64,000 nt of DNA from an uncultured Flavobacteriaceae bacterium (GCA_947497245.1 CANMFO010000003.1:496001-560000), one strand, 5' to 3'. Counted from the first letter of the stretch, positions 18,562-27,294 are shown. Translations and numbers: made by a program. Notes: generated by a model from the sequence alone, not told the origin.

Positions 18562-19273
18562 TGAGGCTCCAATCATAGTCGAGATAGTTGATTTTCGCTT
18601 TTTTGTCGATATCGGTTTCCGAGTACCTGTTGAGATAATCGACCAAAGATCCTCTTTTGGTAAAATCCTTTTTGAACCATTTGAAGATTTCCGAAACCTG
18701 CACTTTTTGCGACAAAATTTTGTTCCTTTTGGGGTCATTCACAAATTCGCGGGCCGCCTTTTCCAGTTGCGTTTCCAACTGCGATGCCGTAAAGGCCCTG
18801 TTCCACAATCGGGGACAGGAATAGGAGGCACAGTTGATGGCAAAATGAATGCGGGGCTCATCCATCCGCCTTAAAATTTTATGTTCGATATCACCAAGTG
18901 AATAGGTGTCTTTCCCAATGGTGATCCATTCCTTTCCCCAAGGCCGGAAGATGTTCTTGATGCTGGTGAGGGGATAGTTGTCCAAGATCAATTTTACCGT
19001 ACCCGCATTGTACAGATTGATATAATATGCCAGTTTCTCGTTCTTATCGGCATCGTTGGCAATGGGATTCTCGGCCAGGGCCTTTAGATAACCATCCAAT
19101 AGGGCCGTATCGCTGGCGAAGTTTTTGTAGTCCACATTTCCCTCCGTGTCCACGTGCTTTTTTAATAGGTGGTCCCAGGTAGTATGGTCTACCCTTGCTA
19201 CGGCCAGATCACTTTGTATCTGCAGTGGAGCGGAACAACCAAGGAATAGGGAGAACAACAAGGCGTAATGCAT
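18548..19273 (-). CDS. DUF547 domain lipoprotein
   Basis: Likely start MHYALLFSLFLGCSAP (lipobox); YYINLYNAGTVKLILDNYPLTSIKNI, RIHFAINCASYSCP, LDYDWSLNEAK; overlaps the downstream gene by 14 bp. Confidence 0.85.
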   Translation of the reverse strand: MHYALLFSLFLGCSAPLQIQSDLAVARVDHTTWDHLLKKHVDTEGNVDYKNFASDTALLDGYLKALAENPIANDADKNEKLAYYINLYNAGTVKLILDNYPLTSIKNIFRPWGKEWITIGKDTYSLGDIEHKILRRMDEPRIHFAINCASYSCPRLWNRAFTASQLETQLEKAAREFVNDPKRNKILSQKVQVSEIFKWFKKDFTKRGSLVDYLNRYSETDIDKKAKINYLDYDWSLNEAK

Positions 19274-19460
19274 AAGGCTATGATGGACTAACGGGAAAGT
19301 AGTAGCGGATTTGGGACGAACCTTACAAAATAGCCCCATTTTTAGGGATAAGGGCCAACGCTGTGGCTCCGATATTTTGATTCGGCTATGTGGCACCTGG
19401 CCCCGTTACAAGCTCAGGTTTCGGCGGCGGATGGTCCAGGGCGCAAGGGGTTTTGGCTTT

Positions 19461-20276
19461 TCAAATTTCCCTCATCAATTCCTTGAACAGCCGGATCATC
19501 TTGGGCTCTGTTTTTCCTGCCACTTCAATTATTTCCTTGATATCAACGGGCTCCAGATTATCCGGATCGCATTCATCCGTCAAAACGGAGACGGCCACAA
19601 TGGGCAATCGCAAATGGTTCGCTACGATAACCTCCGGAACCGTGCTCATTCCGACGGCATCGGCGCCCAAAATTTTCAGCATACGGTATTCCGCCCTGGT
19701 TTCGAGCTGCGGCCCCACAACGGAAGCATAGACCCCTTGGTGCATGGAAATGCCCTCCCGAGCCGCAATCGCCACCAGTTTTTGTCGCATTCCCGGATCA
19801 TAGGGTTCGCTCATGTCGGCGAAACGATCGCCGAATTCCGCAACGTTCCTGAAGGCGAGGGGCGAACCGCCCTGCAGATTGATATGGTCCCCGATCAACA
19901 TCATGTCCCCTTTTTTAAAGTTGAGATTGATGGCCCCGGCAGCATTTGAGATGAACAATTTTTGTATGCCCAATTCGCGCATGACCCGGATCGGATAGGT
20001 AACGTCCAAAAAATCGTACCCTTCGTACAAATGAAACCGGCCCTGCATCACCACTACCTTCTTTCCTTCGATGCTGCCATAGATCAATTTTCCGGAATGG
20101 AATTCCACCGTGGCCAACGGAAAGAAAGGGATATGATTGTAATGAGCCTCGATCGGACGCTCTATTTCGTCGACCAGTTGGCCCAGTCCGGTGCCCAGGA
20201 CGATGCCAATTTCCGGATGGTCAAATCCTTTGTTTTTGAGATAGGCAACCGATTCGTCCAATTGCTTTTTAGTCAT
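19461..20276 (-). CDS. Purine-nucleoside phosphorylase
   Basis: 271 aa; IGIVLGTGLGQLVDEI, MQGRFHLYEGY, FISNAAGAINLNFKKGDMMLIGDHIN, GVYASVVGPQLETRAEYRML, GADAVGMSTVPEVI. Confidence 0.95.
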   Translation of the reverse strand: MTKKQLDESVAYLKNKGFDHPEIGIVLGTGLGQLVDEIERPIEAHYNHIPFFPLATVEFHSGKLIYGSIEGKKVVVMQGRFHLYEGYDFLDVTYPIRVMRELGIQKLFISNAAGAINLNFKKGDMMLIGDHINLQGGSPLAFRNVAEFGDRFADMSEPYDPGMRQKLVAIAAREGISMHQGVYASVVGPQLETRAEYRMLKILGADAVGMSTVPEVIVANHLRLPIVAVSVLTDECDPDNLEPVDIKEIIEVAGKTEPKMIRLFKELMREI

Positions 20277-20892
20277 GCTTCAGGTGTTTTAGAAAGGGGT
20301 GGAAGGCTTCCACATCCTTGATGTCATCATAGATATCCACATCATTTCGAGTGGGCAGTACGTGTACCTTTTCCTTTTTTAGGTCGGCCAGGGTTCTTTC
20401 CAAAACCGTTTCCCCGCCCCAGGCCTTGTCTTTGAAAACTTGGGGAACCCACTTTTTCATTCCCAAAAGATAGTAGCCACCATCGTCCGCAGGACCTATC
20501 ACAAAATCATTTTGGTCCAAATGCAGAAAGGCCTTTTCGATATCGGTCCGGCTTAGATCGAACAGATCGCTTCCAATGATACAGATTTTTTCGAAACCGG
20601 CCTCAAACCCTTCCTGGAAAGCATTTTCCATGCGTTTTCCCAAATCCGGGCCCGCTTGTATTTTTTTGTCAAAAATGCTCTCGGCCCATACGTCGTCCTT
20701 CCAGATCATTTCCGAATACCAGACCTGCTTCGACATCGTGAGATCTTTGGTGATTTCTACGGTATGTTGTAGCAAAAACCGGTAGATATCAAGGGCGATT
20801 TCATCACCGACAGTGGTTGCCAACCGGGTCTTGCACTTCCCCAATACGGGATTCCTTGTAAAAATCAACAAAAGGTTTTTGTTGTCAATCAT
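20269..20892 (-). CDS. TIGR04282-type (arsenosugar-associated, DUF2064) glycosyltransferase
   Basis: 207 aa; LLIFTRNPVLGKCKTRLATTVGDEIAL, CIIGSDLFDLS, VIGPADDGGYYLLGM. Confidence 0.9.
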   Translation of the reverse strand: MIDNKNLLLIFTRNPVLGKCKTRLATTVGDEIALDIYRFLLQHTVEITKDLTMSKQVWYSEMIWKDDVWAESIFDKKIQAGPDLGKRMENAFQEGFEAGFEKICIIGSDLFDLSRTDIEKAFLHLDQNDFVIGPADDGGYYLLGMKKWVPQVFKDKAWGGETVLERTLADLKKEKVHVLPTRNDVDIYDDIKDVEAFHPFLKHLKHD

Positions 20893-20968
20893 TTGATAGT
20901 GGACGTTTTTTTGTCGAACGTTTTTTTATGGTTTGAAATGATACCCAAAACGTAAGTTCGTTGACCGA

Positions 20969-21490
20969 TCACCGGTTCTTTTTCCTTTCCGCGTTTATGC
21001 CATACACTTTTTCACCCTTTGTCAACAACTTTCCCCATACCTTATCGAAGGCATGTACTTTTTCGGTTTCGTTCCCTTCCGCGTCAAAAACGGCATTTCC
21101 CTTATTCTTCCATTCGAAGATTCCGCCATACAGGTTCGTTACATTGGTGTATCCCATGGCCATCAACTTTTCTCCAATATCTTCCGAGCGCACCCCAATG
21201 CTGCAATACACCACAATGGGGGCGTTTTTATCCGCAATTTTCATCAGGACTGCATCCGATCGGAAGGCTTCATGTCCGACCCAAAGGGCATTTTTAAGAT
21301 GGCTTACATCGAATTCGTGCTTCGCCCTGGTATCCAATAGTATGGAATTTTCGATGGTCGCCCGTTTTTCAACATGGACATAGGGCACACTTTCGTTGTT
21401 CCATTTTTTAAGGGTGTCGCCTATGTCCTTCTGTCCCAAAACCGAGGAGGTTCCAATGAAAAAAAGGCTTATGTACAATAAATTTCCCAT
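20969..21490 (-). CDS. Secreted rhodanese-like domain protein
   Basis: Likely start MGNLLYISLFFIGTSSVLGQ; ILLDTRAKHEFDVSHLKNA, VVYCSIGVRSEDIGEKLMAMGYTNVTNLYGGIFEWKNKG. Confidence 0.87.
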   Translation of the reverse strand: MGNLLYISLFFIGTSSVLGQKDIGDTLKKWNNESVPYVHVEKRATIENSILLDTRAKHEFDVSHLKNALWVGHEAFRSDAVLMKIADKNAPIVVYCSIGVRSEDIGEKLMAMGYTNVTNLYGGIFEWKNKGNAVFDAEGNETEKVHAFDKVWGKLLTKGEKVYGINAERKKNR

Positions 21491-21511
21491 GGTTAAATTT
21501 AAAAAGCGATG

Positions 21512-21519
21512 CAAAGATA
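21512..21519 (-). promoter_or_regulatory. Candidate -7 box TATCTTTG
   Basis: Plus-strand CAAAGATA, minus TATCTTTG, 21 bp upstream of the rhodanese start at 21490. Confidence 0.4.
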
Positions 21520-21573
21520 GTATTTTAGAGGTGCTCGGTTGCGGTATGTGATCGGATGTCTTAAAACAAAGCC

Positions 21574-23145
21574 ATGTCTGTGATAGAAAAAATAGTCCCC
21601 CTTGTTATTGTTTTGATAGTTGCGGTTTCTTGCAAAAACAGGGAACGGGCACCGATGTCCAATGTGGAAGTAGCCAGCTCCGGATATTATTCAGAGCCTT
21701 TCAGGCCGCAATTTCATTTCTCCCCGGAGGAAAAATGGATGAACGATCCCAACGGGATGGTTTTCCACAAGGGCATTTACCATCTTTTTTACCAGTACCA
21801 TCCAGACGATATTAAATGGGGGCCTATGCATTGGGGGCACGCCACCAGCACCGACCTCATCCACTGGCGGCACCGGCCAATTGCCCTCTATCCAGACAAT
21901 CTGGGCTATATATTTTCGGGAAGCGCCGTATTGGACGTAAACAACAGCTCGGGCTTGGGTACAGTTGAAAACCCGCCCTTGGTGGCGATTTTTACGTATC
22001 ACGATATGGCCGGCCAGCGCGCGGGCAAGGAAAACTATGAGACCCAGGGTATTGCGTACAGCTTGGACAATGGGGAGAGCTGGACAAAGTATGCCGGGAA
22101 TCCCGTAATCGAAAATCGGGGCATGAAGGATTTTAGGGACCCCAAGGTTTTTTGGCATACCGGGTCCAATAGTTGGATACTCACCTTGGTAGCGGGCGAC
22201 CATGCCCAGTTTTATCGATCCAAGAACCTTAAGGAATGGACCAAGGTAGGGGAGTTCGGGCACGACCGGGGAGCGCATGGCGGGGTTTGGGAATGCCCGG
22301 ACCTGTTTCCAATGCAGGTGGAAGGCGTTGATGAGGAAAAATTTGTGCTGTTCATCAGTATAAACCCTGGGGCGCCCAATGGAGGCAGCGGGACACAATA
22401 TTTTGTGGGTGATTTTGATGGAAACACTTTTAGCACGAACCAAAAGGAACCGCAATGGATAGACTGGGGCACGGATAATTATGCGGGGGTCACCTACAGC
22501 AATGCTCCCAACGACGAACGGATTTTTATCGGATGGATGAGCAATTGGGCCTATGCCCAGGATACCCCGACCGAGAAATGGCGCAGTGCCATGACCCTTC
22601 CGAGAAAGCTCACCCTGCACAAAAAATTTGGACGCTATGAACTCGCCAGCTATCCCGTGGAAGGCCTGGAACGTATTGTGGAAAGGGCCGAAAAGAAATC
22701 CATTCGCCTGCGTGAAGGTGCCAAGGAAACCATGGCATTCGAAAATTTCAACCAGGCCGAAACCCGGTTTGTAACCACTTCCAGGAATTTTACGCTGAGG
22801 TTTAAAAACGATTTGGACGAAGCATTGGTACTGAACATGGACGGTACCCGAAAACAATTTCTGCTAGACCGTGCCGTTTCGGGAAAGACCCGTTTTAAAG
22901 AGGCTTTTACGGCCAGGACCCAACGGATGCCCCTTGCCCACCTGCCGGAAGGCGAAGTTGAGGTACGGGTCTTGATGGATCGGTCCTCGGTGGAAGTTTT
23001 TATCAATGGCGGGCTATACGTAATGACCGCACAGTTATTTCCGAATGCCGCGTACAACCAATTGGAGGTGGAAAACAATTCCCAGGAGGTATTGGAATTT
23101 AAGGAGTTGGAAATCGCCGGGATCAGGGGAATTTGGTCCCGCTGA
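21574..23145 (+). CDS. Glycoside hydrolase family 32 lipoprotein (levanase/invertase type)
   Basis: 523 aa; WMNDPNGMVFHKGIYHLFYQYHP, FRDPKVFWH, WECPDLFPM; lipobox VAVSC. Confidence 0.95.
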   Translation: MSVIEKIVPLVIVLIVAVSCKNRERAPMSNVEVASSGYYSEPFRPQFHFSPEEKWMNDPNGMVFHKGIYHLFYQYHPDDIKWGPMHWGHATSTDLIHWRHRPIALYPDNLGYIFSGSAVLDVNNSSGLGTVENPPLVAIFTYHDMAGQRAGKENYETQGIAYSLDNGESWTKYAGNPVIENRGMKDFRDPKVFWHTGSNSWILTLVAGDHAQFYRSKNLKEWTKVGEFGHDRGAHGGVWECPDLFPMQVEGVDEEKFVLFISINPGAPNGGSGTQYFVGDFDGNTFSTNQKEPQWIDWGTDNYAGVTYSNAPNDERIFIGWMSNWAYAQDTPTEKWRSAMTLPRKLTLHKKFGRYELASYPVEGLERIVERAEKKSIRLREGAKETMAFENFNQAETRFVTTSRNFTLRFKNDLDEALVLNMDGTRKQFLLDRAVSGKTRFKEAFTARTQRMPLAHLPEGEVEVRVLMDRSSVEVFINGGLYVMTAQLFPNAAYNQLEVENNSQEVLEFKELEIAGIRGIWSR

Positions 23146-24447
23146 TCAGGAACGGGGCACCTTGGTCACAAGTTCTTTGGCCAATGCTTCCAAATCAATG
23201 CCCAGCACCTCTTTGTTCACTTTTAAGACTTCTTCCCTTAGATCTTCGGGAAGGCGGGCATACCCGTCCTTGGCGCCCAGGATCATTCCCGCAATGGCAG
23301 CAACCGTGTCATTATCACGGCCGTAGTTTACGATAAACTGTAGGGTTTCCACAAAATCGCCCTGCCCAAATTCAAGGGCCGTTATCAATATCTGCCAAAT
23401 CTCCCCGGCATGGAAGGCAATGGCTTTTTTGTCCTTTTCCAGGAATTGGAAGGCCATTTCCTGGCGTACCCAGTTATGATAGGAGCCTGGAAAACCTTCG
23501 GGCATTTTGTACATCAGGGAGTCTTTCTGCAACAAAGAATCAATGAGGACATGTTCTTTGATCGCCAATACGCTTTTGATGGAGGCGTCCGCCACGGAAT
23601 AGGGAATGCGTCCCACCAGTCGGCTGTCTTGATATCCATGGGGGTCCACAAAGGTGCTGATATTGAGGATCGAATCCATGTTCCGGGTCTGCATTGCCAT
23701 CTGGGTCATGGCGGAGACCAGCCCGGAGATGTCTTTGGCATATCCAAGATCGAACAGCGCATGTTCGTACCCGATAAGATAGGCTTCCTCCGCGTTTGGG
23801 GCAATCAAACCGAACATTGGGGTGTACAGTTGTCCCGCGCAGGACATTTCGCCTCCATAGAATCGATTGAGGGCCCCTTGATATGCCTTTGGGCTCTCCT
23901 GATAGGCCAAAGCTACCCTTGCCCATTCCTTGATCCAATCCAATTTTTCAACCTTGTCATCGAATGCCGATGTATCGGTCAATAGGTCCCGTTCCGCAAA
24001 GGTTTTGGCGACCGATTGATAGTAATCGGTAATGAACTGGGCGAAGTTTTGTGCGTTTGCTTCCTTTGGGTGGTCGACAAAATACTTGACCATCAAAAGT
24101 TTCCATCTCGTGTCATCGGTGGTGGCACCTGCAATCATGTTATGTCCCCAAGTGCCCTCGGGAGACTGTTCGCGGACGGCGGGCGTGAGCCCTGTGATGT
24201 AACCGTATTTCAGTTGGATGGACTTTCTGTGCCACATTTCGGTAGAAGCTCCCATGGCATCCCCTATGGCCGATCCCACCAGGGCCCCGAGCACTTTGTC
24301 ATGGTAAACTTCTTGGGAAAGGGGCAGGGCATGGGTCCCATAGGCCACTTTTACCGGTGAGGGAATGGCCACTTTGGACTTGGGCCGTTTGCAGGAAACC
24401 CCCAAAAGGAAAGCGGCGAGAATCAGGAAAGGGATATACTTTTTCAA
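23146..24447 (-). CDS. ADP-ribosylglycohydrolase family lipoprotein
   Basis: 433 aa; lipobox LLGVSC; VLGALVGSAIGDAMGASTE, GATTDDTRW, NYGRDNDTVAAIAGMILGA. Confidence 0.9.
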   Translation of the reverse strand: MKKYIPFLILAAFLLGVSCKRPKSKVAIPSPVKVAYGTHALPLSQEVYHDKVLGALVGSAIGDAMGASTEMWHRKSIQLKYGYITGLTPAVREQSPEGTWGHNMIAGATTDDTRWKLLMVKYFVDHPKEANAQNFAQFITDYYQSVAKTFAERDLLTDTSAFDDKVEKLDWIKEWARVALAYQESPKAYQGALNRFYGGEMSCAGQLYTPMFGLIAPNAEEAYLIGYEHALFDLGYAKDISGLVSAMTQMAMQTRNMDSILNISTFVDPHGYQDSRLVGRIPYSVADASIKSVLAIKEHVLIDSLLQKDSLMYKMPEGFPGSYHNWVRQEMAFQFLEKDKKAIAFHAGEIWQILITALEFGQGDFVETLQFIVNYGRDNDTVAAIAGMILGAKDGYARLPEDLREEVLKVNKEVLGIDLEALAKELVTKVPRS

Positions 24448-24459
24448 CTTAGGTGCTTT

Positions 24460-25443
24460 TTAGGTATCGGTTTGTCCCATAATCATTTTACGGGCCGTCC
24501 GCAAAAGATAGTCTTTTTCGCTGATAGTGCGTTCCAAAGGAAGTTGGGCCAATCCGATCAATCTGCGCATGATCTCGATCCCTGCCACCTGTCCCATCAG
24601 TTTCTGATCGATGCTTCCCGGATATTCCCGTTCGATGGTATGCAGGTATCTTTCATCCGCGGTGGATATGATCAAGTGTGCGGCCATGACCCCAAGATCA
24701 AATTCCGCAAAACCCACAAACCCAAATTCGGGGTCGATCACGTAGATGTTGTCATGTTCGGTCATCCAGCTTCCCGGATAGTAGTCCCCATGTAGGAGGG
24801 TGTCTCCCGGAGATAGATATTTATTGCCTACCCCATCGACCACCGTCTTGAGCGCGGAATCGTTTTTGTAGGGAAGTGATAGCTCTTGCAGTCCGGCCTG
24901 TACATCATCCAATTGAAAACCATTGTCCGGCATAAAGGGCAGTACAAAAATGTGTTGGTGGTTCAGCCGGCGCATCCCTAGGTTTTCTGGAAAGTCTTCG
25001 GGCGCTTCCTTTTGGTGGATCAGACCGAGGATAAAAATCAAGCGCTCGAGTTGGCCTTGGTCTATTTTCCTGTTTCGGTAGATGGCGACCATGTCCTCGC
25101 ATTGCCCCAGGTCCTCGAGCATCAATAGATGGTCGGCAGCCTCGTACCCATAAATGTTCGGGACATGGGCGGCCAGCGCATCCCCTTCGATGACACCGTA
25201 AAAGTTGTACTCCACTGCAATTCGGTGCAGGGGGGCTTCGATCTGTTGGTATTTTTGGACATAGGGCCGCGATTGTTTCAGGATAAACGAGCGTTTGTCC
25301 GTCCGTATTCGCAGGACGACGTTCATGTTGCCCTCTCCAGGCTTTTCAATCGCCACAATTTGTTCACCTTCGGGCATCCAACCTTTGGCCTTCAAAAAAG
25401 TCTGTAGTTCGGGGATAGGGGTATGGGTGTCGAACGTATTCAA
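24460..25443 (-). CDS. APH-fold phosphotransferase, 5-methylthioribose-kinase-like
   Basis: 327 aa; NMNVVLRIRTDKRSFILKQSRPYV, LLHGDYYPGSW, VIDPEFGFVGFAEFDLGVMAAHL. Confidence 0.82.
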   Translation of the reverse strand: MNTFDTHTPIPELQTFLKAKGWMPEGEQIVAIEKPGEGNMNVVLRIRTDKRSFILKQSRPYVQKYQQIEAPLHRIAVEYNFYGVIEGDALAAHVPNIYGYEAADHLLMLEDLGQCEDMVAIYRNRKIDQGQLERLIFILGLIHQKEAPEDFPENLGMRRLNHQHIFVLPFMPDNGFQLDDVQAGLQELSLPYKNDSALKTVVDGVGNKYLSPGDTLLHGDYYPGSWMTEHDNIYVIDPEFGFVGFAEFDLGVMAAHLIISTADERYLHTIEREYPGSIDQKLMGQVAGIEIMRRLIGLAQLPLERTISEKDYLLRTARKMIMGQTDT

Positions 25444-25444
25444 A

Positions 25445-25912
25445 TTAGTTTGTTTTAGGTTTAAAATCGAGCAATCTCCTGTGGTAGTTGATCTGTCCCA
25501 GATGATAGGTCAAATGAGTCGCCAAGTGCCATAAAAAATAACCAGTGGTAGCGTTTTCCTTAAAGACCGGTAGGGGGTATTCCTTGTCCATGTCAGCTTC
25601 GTCCAATACTGATAAGGTATGGTCCGCCATGGCCATGGTTGCCTCTATTTGCTGCAGGAGCTCGGTTTTGGGAACATCCTTAAGGGAGAATTCCAACTCC
25701 CGTTGCCTGATATATCCGGTTTCGCCCAATTCGGCACCAATAAAAGTATTTAAATTACCAATGAGGTGCAAGCAGAGGTTCCCTCCTGAATTGGCAATAC
25801 CATTTTGGACCTTCCAGAGGTTCGACTCGCTCTGGTAGGCCCCTATTTCGGACTTTAATTTGGCAAGGTCCCTATTGATCAAGGTTCTTAAGGCGGCAAG
25901 TGTGTTGTTCAT
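25445..25912 (-). CDS. DinB family protein
   Basis: Likely start MNNTLAALRTLINRD; MADHTLSVLDEADMDKEYPLP, GYFLWHLATHLTYHLGQINYHRRLL. Confidence 0.85.
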   Translation of the reverse strand: MNNTLAALRTLINRDLAKLKSEIGAYQSESNLWKVQNGIANSGGNLCLHLIGNLNTFIGAELGETGYIRQRELEFSLKDVPKTELLQQIEATMAMADHTLSVLDEADMDKEYPLPVFKENATTGYFLWHLATHLTYHLGQINYHRRLLDFKPKTN

Positions 25913-26838
25913 TTGGCGACGGGTTTCCAGTTTTTCCAAAAGTCGGCGGTCATTTTTTTTACATTGATGGATGTGTAAATACCTATTTGTCGGTCGGTGT
26001 TTTCCTTTGGAGTGGCGAATTTACTTTTTTTGGCCATTTTGGGATGTATCAAGGCCTCAATAATGGCAAGGTCCCACATGATCCAATGCCTTTTTTCCGG
26101 ATCCTTCTTGGTCCACCATCGATCATAGGCTTCCCATCGGCTTACCAGATAGTCCGCTATTCCGCCCTTGCCCTTAAGATGACGGTCCGTCTGTCGCTTG
26201 TCGAAGACCAGACGTTGGCAGGTGGTCGCGGTCATCACATCCAGATCGAGGCCTTCACTGTTCAGCAATACCTCCACGGCCAAGGGATCATTTCTGGAAT
26301 TGAACTCTTTCTTGTCGTAGGCATTCGTTTTGGGATCGTGCCAAAATCCGATATAGGACACCTTGATTTTGGGGAGGATACTGGGGTCTTGCAGCAGGGC
26401 GGAAGCGACATTGGTACAGGGCCCCAAAATTACAAGATGCAATTTTTGGCCTTCCGGCATCTGGTGGGCCGACTTGATCATAAAATGGGAAGCGGCCGAT
26501 GGCGCCGGCGTTTGCATGTCCGGTAAAGGTATGTTGCTGCCCAAGGGCAATGGGATATCTTTTCTATGCATCAGATCAACGAGTTCCTCGTTGATTTTTT
26601 GGCTTTCCCAAACGGTACTGTCCGAGGCCAGCGGAGAGGTATGGAACTGTGCGGATGAAATGCCAAGAAGCCTAAAGTTGGGGGTATTGATGGCCCTGAC
26701 CAAAGCAAAGAGGTCATCTACCTCATTGGCCGTATCGGCATCTATAATGATCGGTATCCGCAAGGGTTCTTGGCCAAGCACAGGCTGGGTACCAAGGAAA
26801 AACAGAAGCAGGACGCTGAAGTACGGGACCAATTTCAT
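25909..26838 (-). CDS. Secreted nucleoside hydrolase
   Basis: Likely start MKLVPYFSVLLLFFLG (signal peptide); PIIIDADTANEVDDLFALVRAINTP, LVILGPCTNVASALLQDP. Confidence 0.9.
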   Translation of the reverse strand: MKLVPYFSVLLLFFLGTQPVLGQEPLRIPIIIDADTANEVDDLFALVRAINTPNFRLLGISSAQFHTSPLASDSTVWESQKINEELVDLMHRKDIPLPLGSNIPLPDMQTPAPSAASHFMIKSAHQMPEGQKLHLVILGPCTNVASALLQDPSILPKIKVSYIGFWHDPKTNAYDKKEFNSRNDPLAVEVLLNSEGLDLDVMTATTCQRLVFDKRQTDRHLKGKGGIADYLVSRWEAYDRWWTKKDPEKRHWIMWDLAIIEALIHPKMAKKSKFATPKENTDRQIGIYTSINVKKMTADFWKNWKPVAK

Positions 26839-26905
26839 GGGTTGTAAAAGATACAATGGCTTTGCTAAAGTAAGCATCTTTTGCTTCTGGGGCATTTATG
26901 ATATA

Positions 26906-26920
26906 CGGGGAGCATCCCCG
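26906..26920. repeat. Short perfect inverted repeat upstream of nucleoside hydrolase
   Basis: CGGGGA-GCA-TCCCCG. Confidence 0.5.
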
Positions 26921-26936
26921 CAATCCGATCCCAAAC

Positions 26937-26963
26937 AAAAAAACAGCCCGTACGGGCTGTTTT
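26937..26963 (-). terminator. Intrinsic terminator (bidirectional palindrome) downstream of a small ORF
   Basis: 22-bp palindrome AAACAGCCCGTACGGGCTGTTT (26941-26962) with a T-rich tract on the minus strand. Confidence 0.7.
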
Positions 26964-26992
26964 CAATTACATGGTATAGCTATTCTTTCTAG

Positions 26993-27100
26993 CTAGTTTA
27001 TGGATTTAAAGACGACAAACAGCAATAGTGATAAAAATAGACATACCGTTGCGATGGCCAACTCCGATAACAGATGGCGAATTGTTGACTTTGGTCCCAT
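26993..27100 (-). CDS. Small single-TM protein, 35 aa (not in ORF track)
   Basis: Hand translation MGPKSTIRHLLSELAIATVCLFLSLLLFVVFKSIN*; followed by an intrinsic terminator. Confidence 0.5.
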   Translation of the reverse strand: MGPKSTIRHLLSELAIATVCLFLSLLLFVVFKSIN

Positions 27101-27123
27101 TGTTATAAATTTAAATCATTGGT

Positions 27124-27294
27124 TCAATCAAAGGCAAAACCGGTGGATAACCTAAAAATAAAGGCATAGAGTACCACCAAGAACATGAAGAAACTAAACC
27201 AGGCAAAGGCTTTGAAATACCTTTTTACGATAAAATTTCCCAGGTTCTTAAAACCGTCCATGTAGATTTCTCGAATAAGTAAAATTGTTTTCAT
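27124..27294 (-). CDS. Small membrane protein, 56 aa, resembling DUF6747-type Flavobacteriaceae proteins (not in ORF track)
   Basis: Hand translation MKTILLIREIYMDGFKNLGNFIVKRYFKAFAWFSFFMFLVVLYAFIFRLSTGFAFD*. Confidence 0.65.
   Translation of the reverse strand: MKTILLIREIYMDGFKNLGNFIVKRYFKAFAWFSFFMFLVVLYAFIFRLSTGFAFD

Noticed and set aside
21691-22857. 388-aa minus-strand ORF inside GH32
   Set aside because: Antisense to a well-supported GH32 gene; composition looks like a reverse-complement artefact.
23146-26838. ADP-ribosylglycohydrolase operon as a DarTG-like or anti-phage defence system
   Set aside because: Both hydrolases carry export signals and there is no ADP-ribosyltransferase toxin or helicase nearby; ribosyl recycling fits better.
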